The notes below the pieces were generated by a model, which did no database searches, had not been told where the DNA came from, and saw nothing but the letters and a program-made list of their open reading frames with translations. A program made the translations under genes and the position numbers. A stretch of 42,925 nt of DNA from the NCBI GenBank assembly GCA_947448795.1, contig CANFOZ010000020.1, positions 1-42,925 on the forward strand, read 5' to 3'. Below are positions 1 to 7,370 of this stretch, piece by piece. Source of the stretch: Bacteroidota bacterium. Lineage in GTDB: Bacteria > Bacteroidota > Bacteroidia > AKYH767-A > JAHEYN01. Each line of letters starts with the position of its first letter. Within the stretch, counting starts at the first letter, position 1.

Positions 1-2
1 AT

Positions 3-1230
3 GCTTCAAGCTGTTTTTCATCAGCAACGAGTGCTGTTGTTAATGCTCAACCAAGCACGCCATCAGCTCCAAGCATCAGCATCACCCAACCAACCTGCGC
101 AACAGCAACGGCGACGATCACGGTGACTTCAAGCACAACGGGACTGCACTTCAGTATCGATGGAGTGGATTACAGCAACACGACCGGCATCTTCACGGGT
201 GTAACTGCAGGTCTGACCTACAGCGTCACTGCGCAAAATGCTTCAAGCTGTTTTTCATCAACAACGAGTGCTGTTGTTAACGCTCAACCGAGCACGCCAT
301 CAGCTCCAAGTATCAGCATCACCCAACCAACCTGCGCAACAGCAACGGCGACGATCACGGTGATTTCGAGCATAACTGGCCTTCATTTCAGTATCGACGG
401 ATCAGACTACTCGAATACGACGGGTGTCTTCACGGGAGTCGCAGCGAATGCCACGTATAATGTAACCGCACAAAACGCGGCGGGTTGTACGTCAAGCCAA
501 GCAAGCGCTTTGGTAAGCGCGCAACCGAGTACGCCTTCTGCTCCGACAGTAAGCATCACGCAGCCTACTTGTGCAACGGCCACCGCGACGATCACGGTGA
601 CTTCGAGCACCACCGGCCTGCATTTCAGCATCGACGGATCAGACTACTCGAATACGACTGGCATCTTCACGGGTGTTGTAGCGAATGCCACGTATAATGT
701 AACCGCACAAAACGCGGCGGGTTGTACGTCAAGCCAAGCAAGCGCTGTGGTGAACGCGCAACCGAGCACCCCGAGCGCACCGACCATCTCCATCACGCAA
801 CCAACCTGCGCAACAGCCACCGCGACGATCACGGTGACCTCGAGCACCACCGGCCTGCATTTCAGTATCGATGGAGTGGATTACAGCAACACGACGGGTA
901 TCTTCTCGGGAGTAACTGCAGGTCTGACCTACAGCGTCACTGCGCAAAATGCTTCAAGCTGTTTTTCATCAGCAGCGAGTGCTGTTGTTAATGCTCAACC
1001 AAGCACGCCATCGGCTCCAAGCATCAGCATCACGCAACCAACATGTGCAACGGCTACTGCGACTATTACTGTAACTTCAAGTACATCAGGACTGCATTTC
1101 AGTATCGACGGAGCAGACTACTCGAATACGACTGGTGTCTTCACGGGAGTCGCGGCCAACGCAACTTATAATGTAACCGCACAAAACGCGGCGGGTTGTA
1201 CGTCAAGCGCGACGAGTGCAATCGTTAATG
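3..1230 (+). repeat. 237-bp tandem coding repeats (five copies plus a partial one)
   Basis: Unit starts fall at 123, 360, 597, 834 and 1071, an exact 237-bp period (79 codons), with a partial unit before 123. Two sequence types occur. Type A carries TAGLTYSVTAQNASSCFSS and type B carries ANATYNVTAQNAAGCTSS. The order including the partial unit is A-A-B-B-A-B. Copies of one type are almost identical at DNA level over more than 100 bases, which suggests recent duplication or gene conversion. Confidence 0.95.
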
Positions 1231-3560
1231 ACTTGCCTGTTTGCAATACAGCGCCAATTGCCAATGCGGATGCTCCATCAACAGATGAGGACACGCCTGT
1301 AGTTATTGATGTTCCTGCAAATGATACGGATGATCATGGTTTAAACTTAGGCAGTGTGACCATCACCGACGCACCGAGCAACGGAACCACTTCCATCGAT
1401 CCTATCACGGGCGAAATAACCTACACACCGAACCCTGACTTCCACGGCGTGGATACCTTGATCTACCAGATCTGCGACAACGGAACGCCGGCCCTCTGCG
1501 ACACGGCGATTGTGATCATCACGGTTAACGCGGTGAACGACGCTCCGGTGGCAAACACCGACACGCCTTCAACGGATGAGGACACACCGGTGGCAATCAT
1601 CGTAGCTAGCAACGACACCGACGACGAAGGTCTGAACTTGGGCAGCGTGACCATCACCGACGCACCAAGCAACGGAACTACTTCCATCGATCCATTCAAC
1701 GGTGAAATCACCTACACACCAAACCCTGATTTCCACGGCGTGGATACCTTGATCTACCAGATCTGCGACAACGGAACGCCGGCGCTCTGCGACACGGCGA
1801 TCGTGATCATCACCATCAACGCGGTGAACGACGCACCGGTGGCGAATACCGACACGCCATCCACAGACGAAGACACACCGGTGGTGATCAATGTGCCGGG
1901 TAATGACACCGACGACGAAGGCTTGAATATCAGCAGTGTTACCATTACGGTGGCGCCAAACCACGGTATTGCAACCTCAGATCCTTCTTCTGGTCACATC
2001 CTATATACACCAGATCCTGGATTTAATGGAGTGGATACATTGATTTATGAAATCTGCGATAACGGAAGTCCTGCCTTGTGCGACACTGCGCTTGTGTTGA
2101 TCACCGTGAATCCGATTAACAACGCACCATCCGTAACAGATACATCTGTTACCATCACAGAGGATAATCCGGTGAACGTATGTGTCACTGTTTCCGATTC
2201 GGATGCAGGTTCTGTATTAACACCAACGCTTTGTGGTGTTCAAAACGGTACCGTCACGAACATGACGTTGGTAGGTAATCAGCTTTGCTTCACCTATACC
2301 CCAAACCTCAACTACAACGGTACAGATAGTATTTGTGTGGTAGTGTGCGACAACGGTGTGCCGAGCTTATGCGATACAGGTCATGTCGTAATCAAGATCA
2401 ATCCGCGCAACGATCCGCCGGTGATTCAGGATACGGCCGTTGTCACCCTCGAGGACACGCCAATCACTTTCTGCACCAACATTACCGATATCGACGGTCC
2501 ATCTGTCTTTGGTGCAACGCTTTGTAATGTCGACCACGGAACGGTGTCGACGACGGTGGTGGGCAGTCAGCTTTGCATCACCTATACTCCGAACCTGAAC
2601 TATGTTGGACCAGATTCGATTTGTGTTATCGTTTGTGATGACGGATTGCCTTTCATGTGCGATACCATCCATGTTGCTGTTACGGTGCTTCCGGTGAACG
2701 ATCCTCCGGTGGGCAAAGACACCACAGTGGTAACCAACGAGGACACACCGATCACCATCTGTACCCCAATCACAGATCCGGATGCGGGCTCTGTTTTTGG
2801 CGCCACGCTGTGTGGTGTGCAAAACGGAACAGTGAGCTTGGATGTGAATGGCAGTCAGCTTTGCGTAACCTACCTGCCTAATGCCAACTACAACGGTCAA
2901 GATACTGTATGCATAATCATTTGTGACAATGGTTCGCCAGCGCTCTGCGATACTGTTCTTATTCCGATTACGGTTCTGCCCGTTAACGATAATCCTTCCG
3001 TAACAGGAACGGATGGTACAACAGAGAAGGATAGCACCATCACTTTGTGTGCTCCAATAACGGATGTAGAAAGCGGGTCGACCTACACCGCAACAATCTG
3101 TGGTCAAGAAAACGGAACGGCTGCGGTCACGGTAATCGGCGACCAGCTCTGCGTCACCTTTACACCAAATCAGGGATATATAGGCAATGCTGTAATCTGC
3201 GTCGAAGTATGCGACAATGGTTCACCTGCAGCTTGTGATACCGCGCTCTTCACAATCACCGTTGTGGAACATAATAACCAATTCCATGCTCCGGAAGGTT
3301 TCTCGCCGAATGGTGATGGCGTCAACGACACCTATGTCATTCAAGACATCGAGTATTATCCGAACAACCACTTCGTCGTGTTTAACCGTTGGGGTAACAA
3401 GGTATTCGAAGCCAATCCATACGATAACTCATGGGGTGGTAAATCGGATATCACTGTCGGCTTCGGTGGCAACGACCTGCCAGCCGGTGTGTATTTCTAT
3501 ACTCTCGACCTCGGTGACGGCTCCGCAGTGATCAAAGGTTACATCTATCTCAATCGATAA
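3..3560 (+). CDS. T9SS type B sorting-domain surface adhesin, 5' truncated by window
   Basis: The frame is open to the left edge, so the N-terminus and signal peptide are missing and about 1185 residues are visible. The first third consists of 79-residue Ig/fibronectin-like repeats, each with a G-L-HFSIDG core and a TYxVTAQNA core. Next come seven tandem-95/bacterial Ig (Big_9-like) repeats of 96-97 residues with ANDTDD, YTPNPDF and CDNGxPxLCDT signatures. The last ~90 residues are a gliding-motility-type C-terminal domain (CHU_C/TIGR04131 type): FSPNGDGVND, then VFNRWGN, then LPAGVYFYTLDLGDG. That domain is the type B signal for export through the type IX system. The protein is therefore probably an outer-surface, SprB-like adhesin. 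The ligand is unknown. The PorP/SprF-like gene starts about 30 bases downstream, the usual partner arrangement. The family call is secure; the role in adhesion or gliding is inferred. Confidence 0.93.
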   Translation, partial: ASSCFSSATSAVVNAQPSTPSAPSISITQPTCATATATITVTSSTTGLHFSIDGVDYSNTTGIFTGVTAGLTYSVTAQNASSCFSSTTSAVVNAQPSTPSAPSISITQPTCATATATITVISSITGLHFSIDGSDYSNTTGVFTGVAANATYNVTAQNAAGCTSSQASALVSAQPSTPSAPTVSITQPTCATATATITVTSSTTGLHFSIDGSDYSNTTGIFTGVVANATYNVTAQNAAGCTSSQASAVVNAQPSTPSAPTISITQPTCATATATITVTSSTTGLHFSIDGVDYSNTTGIFSGVTAGLTYSVTAQNASSCFSSAASAVVNAQPSTPSAPSISITQPTCATATATITVTSSTSGLHFSIDGADYSNTTGVFTGVAANATYNVTAQNAAGCTSSATSAIVNDLPVCNTAPIANADAPSTDEDTPVVIDVPANDTDDHGLNLGSVTITDAPSNGTTSIDPITGEITYTPNPDFHGVDTLIYQICDNGTPALCDTAIVIITVNAVNDAPVANTDTPSTDEDTPVAIIVASNDTDDEGLNLGSVTITDAPSNGTTSIDPFNGEITYTPNPDFHGVDTLIYQICDNGTPALCDTAIVIITINAVNDAPVANTDTPSTDEDTPVVINVPGNDTDDEGLNISSVTITVAPNHGIATSDPSSGHILYTPDPGFNGVDTLIYEICDNGSPALCDTALVLITVNPINNAPSVTDTSVTITEDNPVNVCVTVSDSDAGSVLTPTLCGVQNGTVTNMTLVGNQLCFTYTPNLNYNGTDSICVVVCDNGVPSLCDTGHVVIKINPRNDPPVIQDTAVVTLEDTPITFCTNITDIDGPSVFGATLCNVDHGTVSTTVVGSQLCITYTPNLNYVGPDSICVIVCDDGLPFMCDTIHVAVTVLPVNDPPVGKDTTVVTNEDTPITICTPITDPDAGSVFGATLCGVQNGTVSLDVNGSQLCVTYLPNANYNGQDTVCIIICDNGSPALCDTVLIPITVLPVNDNPSVTGTDGTTEKDSTITLCAPITDVESGSTYTATICGQENGTAAVTVIGDQLCVTFTPNQGYIGNAVICVEVCDNGSPAACDTALFTITVVEHNNQFHAPEGFSPNGDGVNDTYVIQDIEYYPNNHFVVFNRWGNKVFEANPYDNSWGGKSDITVGFGGNDLPAGVYFYTLDLGDGSAVIKGYIYLNR
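1251..3275 (+). repeat. Tandem-95-type Ig repeats, seven units of 288-291 bp
   Basis: Unit starts fall near 1251, 1542, 1833, 2124, 2415, 2703 and 2991. The first three units are close copies built on STDEDTPV, NDTDD and ITDAPSNGTTS. The last four form a second subtype with extra cysteines (TLCGVQNGTV, LCxTYTPN, ICVxVCDNG). Every unit ends in CDxGxPxxCDT, suggesting conserved disulfides in an exported protein. Confidence 0.9.
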
Positions 3561-3590
3561 GTCATGCACCCAAACGATAAATCAACCCCC

Positions 3591-4529
3591 ATGAATACGA
3601 TAAAAAAACTCTTGTTGATTGCGCTCGTGGCTTTTTCAGCCACATTCGCGAGGGCTCAGCAGGACGCCATGTACACGCATTACATGTACAACACCCTGTC
3701 CGTCAACCCGGGCTACGCTGGCACGCGCGACGCCTTGACGGCCACCTTGCTGCACCGCTCGCAGTGGGTAGGCTTCGACGGCGCCCCTGTGACGCAGACC
3801 TTCACCTTGCACAGTCCGGCTTTCCGCGAGAACATCGGCCTGGGCTTCGCGGTGGTGAACGACAAGATCGGCCCCTTGCACAACACCTCCGCCACGGGCG
3901 ATTTCTCTTACCGTATACGTGTGACCCAGAAATCGCAATTGGCCTTTGGATTGAAGGCGGGCCTGAACATCATGCAGGCCAACCTGAACGCGCTCTCGCT
4001 CGACCAGCAGGCGGATCTGGCCTTCCAGAACAACCTCAACAGCAAACTGCTGCCGAACTTCGGATTCGGGGTGTATTATTTCAGGGACCGTTTCTACGCG
4101 GGTTTATCCACACCGAAGCTGTTACAGAACAACTTCAAGACGAACGAGGTGAGCGGCTCAGCTACAATACTGTCCGAGAAGAGGCATTACTTCTTCATAG
4201 CAGGTGCTGTGTTTGATTTGTCAAAGAGTATTCAGTTCAAGCCAACTACATTCATTAAAGCAACTGCAGCGGCACCGATTGAAGCAGATCTTACAACAAC
4301 CATTATCTTCGAAAAACGAATCTATGCTGCCGCTATGTTCAGAACAGGAGATGCACTTGGTGTGTTGGCGGGTTACGATATCAACGATCAGTTCCATGTG
4401 GGCTATTCTTTCGATTGGTCATACGGCATACGCACGCTCAAGCAGAACAGCGGAAGTCACGAGTTTATCTTGACCTACGATTTCATTTACAAAGACAAAC
4501 AAAAAGTTCGATCACCTAGGTATTTTTAA
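3591..4529 (+). CDS. PorP/SprF family type IX secretion outer-membrane protein
   Basis: This is a predicted outer-membrane beta-barrel of about 312 residues. I chose the ATG at 3591 because it puts a clean signal peptide (MNTIKKLLLIALVAFSATF, then ARAQ) at the start; an ATG nine codons upstream (3564) is possible. The mature protein opens with the family hallmark QQDAMYTHYMYN and NPGYAGTR, followed by the RSQWVGFDGAP motif, and ends in aromatic-rich beta-strands. In Flavobacterium johnsoniae SprF is needed to secrete the adhesin SprB, and genes of this family commonly sit beside type B sorting-domain proteins, as here. The gene lies between the adhesin and the PorE-like gene and is probably cotranscribed with both. 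Codons up to about 4140 are much more GC-rich than the remainder, which looks like a mosaic. Confidence 0.93.
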   Translation: MNTIKKLLLIALVAFSATFARAQQDAMYTHYMYNTLSVNPGYAGTRDALTATLLHRSQWVGFDGAPVTQTFTLHSPAFRENIGLGFAVVNDKIGPLHNTSATGDFSYRIRVTQKSQLAFGLKAGLNIMQANLNALSLDQQADLAFQNNLNSKLLPNFGFGVYYFRDRFYAGLSTPKLLQNNFKTNEVSGSATILSEKRHYFFIAGAVFDLSKSIQFKPTTFIKATAAAPIEADLTTTIIFEKRIYAAAMFRTGDALGVLAGYDINDQFHVGYSFDWSYGIRTLKQNSGSHEFILTYDFIYKDKQKVRSPRYF

Positions 4530-4531
4530 TT

Positions 4532-6736
4532 ATGAAGAATTCACTGATTGTTACCGCGCTTGCCTTGTCCTTTGGATTGCAGGCACTGAACGCCCAGGTG
4601 GCTCCGAAAGAAAAAAAAGGCGATCGTTTTTTCGCTCAGTATTCTTTTGCAAAAGCAATTGAATATTACGCCGCTGCCGACGGACTGTCTATTCAGGCGC
4701 AGCGCAACTTGGCCGAAGCCTATAAAAACGTGGGCAATTACCGCAAGTCGGAAGAAACCTATGCGGGCTTTCTCAACCATCCCGAAGTGAATGCCGAGGA
4801 TTTTTACAAGTACGCATGCATCCTGCAGCTCAACGGAAAATATGCCGAGTCGAAAAGCTGGTTTGAACGTTTCCGCCAACTCAAGCCGGATGATTTGCGC
4901 GCCCAAAGCCACGCCGATTATCCCACCCGCATCGACGAGCTGCTGAAGTCCGGAGGTAATTTCACCATCCGAAACTTGGATGTAAACACCGAGAACCAAG
5001 ATTTTGGTCCGGCTTTTTTCAACGAAAAGGTGGTTTTCGCCTCTACTCGAGAAGGACTGAAATCAATCAAACGCAGTTACAACTGGAATCAGAAACCCTT
5101 CTTGGATATATATGTTGCCGATGTGAAAGACGGACAGTTGGTGAATCCCGTGAACTTCAGTCGCACCTTAAACAAAAAGATGCACGAAGGTCCTGCCTGT
5201 TTTGCAAAGCAAGGAACGGTGATGGCATTCACCCGAAACAATTACACGGGTAAAAGCGAAGACGGTGTGGTGAAATTGGAGATTTTCTTCAGCACATTCA
5301 AAGATAGCCTGTGGTCGAAAGAAGAGGCTTTTGTATTAAACAACAAGGAGTATTCGGTAGGCCATCCTTGGCTTTCAGAAGATGGGAATACGATGATTTT
5401 CGCCAGCGACATGCCTGGAGGTTTTGGTGGTTCCGATTTGTACCGTATCGCCAAAGACGCTCAAGGTGTTTGGGGTAAGCCTGAAAACCTCGGTAATAAA
5501 GTGAATACAGAGGGTAACGAGATGTTCCCGTTTTACGATACCAAAGACGAGCTGCTCTTCTTTGCTTCAAACGGCCACTTAGGTCTTGGTGGACTCGATG
5601 TGTACTGTATGCCGATGCGCGGTGGCAACCAAGGTAAGTTAGTGAATTTCGGTACTCCGCTTAACTCACAATACGACGATTTCGCCTTTATTTTGGATAA
5701 AGAGGGTCGCAAAGGTTATTTCTCCTCCAACCGCGCCGATGGTAAAGGCGACGATGACATCTATGCATTCGATATGCTGAAGCCTTTGCAGTTCAGCAAA
5801 TTCATCAAAGGCACCGCGAAGGATAAAGATGGAAATGTATTGGCCAACGTGCAGGTGGTGCTGACGGATGCAAATGGAAAGGAGCTTGCACGGGTTACAA
5901 CCACAGAGAACGGACAATACAAATTCGAAGTAGAGGGGGAGTCCACGTTCCATCTGCAAGGCACGCTACCAACCTATAGCGAAGATAAAAGCGATGTAAG
6001 CACGGTAGGTGAGGCGTCTGAATTCAACGCCGATCTAACCCTTGCCAAAGAACCTGAATTGTATCTGTATTGCCAAGTGAAAGACCGTGCTACCGGCGAA
6101 CCCATCGAAGGCGCCAGTATTCGCTACACAAATATGCGTCTCGGCCAGGTGGACAGCCTGAACACCCCGTCAACCGGCGATTTCACCAAGTCCTTAAAAG
6201 AATATAAAGTCGGCGATTCCTTGAGCATTCAATTACTTCTTGAAAAACCGGGGTATTTGGCCAAAACATACACCTACACCAAAGTGCTTGATCACCCCGG
6301 CCGCCACGACATGAGTCAAGAGTTGTCAATCGCCTTGGATAAAATCGATATCGGTGCCGACCTCTCCAAACTCATCAACATCAACCCAATCTATTTTGAT
6401 CTTAACAAATTCAGCATCCGCAAAGACGCAGCCGTGGAGCTCGACAAAATCGTGAAAGTGATGAACGAGAATCCATCGATGGTTATCGAGCTTGGCTCAC
6501 ACACCGATTGCCGCGGTAGCATTGCATCCAACGAGAAATTGTCCGACAACCGTGCGAAAGCTTCGGCGGCTTACATCAAAGAAAAGATCTCGAATCCCGA
6601 TCGCATCTACGGTAAAGGCTACGGTGAATCCAAGTTGAAGAACGGATGTGCTTGCGAAGGCGCTGTTAAATCAACCTGCACCGAGGAAGAGCATCAGCAA
6701 AACCGCCGTACCGAATTTATCATCAAAAAGATGTAA
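4532..6736 (+). CDS. PorE-like OmpA-family protein (TPR, PD40 propeller, CRD, OmpA C-domain)
   Basis: The protein has 734 residues. A signal peptide covers residues 1-21. A TPR region follows to about 130, then WD40/PD40-like propeller blades at roughly 150-420 (PAFFNEKVVFAST, GHPWLSEDGNTMIFASD, DDFAFILDKEGRKGYFSSNR). A carboxypeptidase-regulatory-like beta-sandwich lies at about 423-490 and a second beta region at about 500-600. The C-terminal OmpA domain (about 615-734) contains the peptidoglycan-contacting HTD-G-N-LS-RA pattern. This is the domain order of Porphyromonas PorE, a periplasmic T9SS component that binds peptidoglycan. The start codon lies two bases after the PorP stop, so the genes are probably cotranscribed. 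It may be a dedicated partner of this PorP/adhesin pair instead of the core T9SS PorE; the sequence cannot decide. Confidence 0.9.
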   Translation: MKNSLIVTALALSFGLQALNAQVAPKEKKGDRFFAQYSFAKAIEYYAAADGLSIQAQRNLAEAYKNVGNYRKSEETYAGFLNHPEVNAEDFYKYACILQLNGKYAESKSWFERFRQLKPDDLRAQSHADYPTRIDELLKSGGNFTIRNLDVNTENQDFGPAFFNEKVVFASTREGLKSIKRSYNWNQKPFLDIYVADVKDGQLVNPVNFSRTLNKKMHEGPACFAKQGTVMAFTRNNYTGKSEDGVVKLEIFFSTFKDSLWSKEEAFVLNNKEYSVGHPWLSEDGNTMIFASDMPGGFGGSDLYRIAKDAQGVWGKPENLGNKVNTEGNEMFPFYDTKDELLFFASNGHLGLGGLDVYCMPMRGGNQGKLVNFGTPLNSQYDDFAFILDKEGRKGYFSSNRADGKGDDDIYAFDMLKPLQFSKFIKGTAKDKDGNVLANVQVVLTDANGKELARVTTTENGQYKFEVEGESTFHLQGTLPTYSEDKSDVSTVGEASEFNADLTLAKEPELYLYCQVKDRATGEPIEGASIRYTNMRLGQVDSLNTPSTGDFTKSLKEYKVGDSLSIQLLLEKPGYLAKTYTYTKVLDHPGRHDMSQELSIALDKIDIGADLSKLININPIYFDLNKFSIRKDAAVELDKIVKVMNENPSMVIELGSHTDCRGSIASNEKLSDNRAKASAAYIKEKISNPDRIYGKGYGESKLKNGCACEGAVKSTCTEEEHQQNRRTEFIIKKM

Positions 6737-6762
6737 TAAATTCTGTTTTAGGATAGAAAAAG

Positions 6763-6790
6763 AAAAAGGGAGCATTTGCTCCCTTTTTTT
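6763..6790. terminator. Bidirectional intrinsic terminator
   Basis: The hairpin arms AGGGAGC and GCTCCCT enclose an ATTT loop, with five A before and seven T after. It therefore works on both strands, ending the porP/porE-like unit and the convergent lipoprotein gene, whose stop codon lies in the T tract. Confidence 0.9.
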
Positions 6791-7127
6791 AATTATTCAA
6801 AGCGCCGTTGTCGATCCAACACACAATGGTGTTTTTTTCCGCTGTTGTCAAAGTCATGCCGTAAGGCATCCTGCCTGAAACAACATCCGACCGAATGCCC
6901 ACTTTGTCCATGCTGATTTGGGTGTAGTTTATTAGTTCTCCAGGACCTTTTTGACTGCCCGAGCCATGGCAACTAGCGCCACCTGAACAAGCAGAAATCA
7001 TAAGCGGCTTCACGTCTGTTGCAAAGGATTTTGTTCCCGAACTGCAATCGGTAACGTACGTTGTGTTTGTTTTTTTGCAAGCAGCTAAAGAAATAGTTGC
7101 AAGAATTGGAATCAGTATTTTTTTCAT
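6789..7127 (-). CDS. Small cytochrome-c-like lipoprotein
   Basis: The protein has 112 residues and a lipoprotein signal MKKILIPILATISLAAC, with lipobox Cys17. The mature part resembles the short c-type cytochrome domains of Bacteroidota lipoproteins: FATDVKPLM, a Cys/His site, GRMPYGM (possible axial Met near residue 87) and a C-terminal E-N-T-I-x-x-WIDNGA motif. The putative haem site reads Cys47, five residues, Cys53-His54 (CX5CH) where CXXCH is usual, so covalent haem attachment is uncertain. It is monocistronic, transcribed toward the porE-like gene and sharing its terminator. The likely place is membrane-anchored in the cell envelope. Electron transfer is inferred from fold resemblance only. 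Confidence 0.8.
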   Translation of the reverse strand: MKKILIPILATISLAACKKTNTTYVTDCSSGTKSFATDVKPLMISACSGGASCHGSGSQKGPGELINYTQISMDKVGIRSDVVSGRMPYGMTLTTAEKNTIVCWIDNGALNN

Positions 7128-7319
7128 AAAATATTAATAATGTTAGCAAAGGTCGTAAAAAACGAGCAAAACGAATTATTTATTGCACAACAGTTTGTTT
7201 TTTTTCAAAAAACAAAGTTTCAGTTCCAATCAATATGGAAATGAATTTTATACTCTATTTGATGTTTAAAAGACGCTTGCTAAGAAGGCTAAAAGCGTGG
7301 TAATTTTAAGTGGATTGAT

Positions 7320-7327
7320 TACCTTTG
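7320..7327 (+). promoter_or_regulatory. Candidate secA promoter -7 box
   Basis: TACCTTTG matches the Bacteroidota -7 consensus TAnnTTTG exactly, 43 bases before the secA ATG. No convincing TTG -33 box lies 19-23 bases upstream. A perfect GGGATA/TATCCC palindrome (7341-7353) sits just after the expected transcription start. Confidence 0.5.
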
Positions 7328-7370
7328 TTTATAATATAGTGGGATACTATCCCGTCATCCAAATTAGTAT

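Noticed and set aside
2367-3107. 246-codon minus-strand frame inside the adhesin
   Set aside because: It follows the repeat periodicity of the real gene on the other strand and has no independent features.
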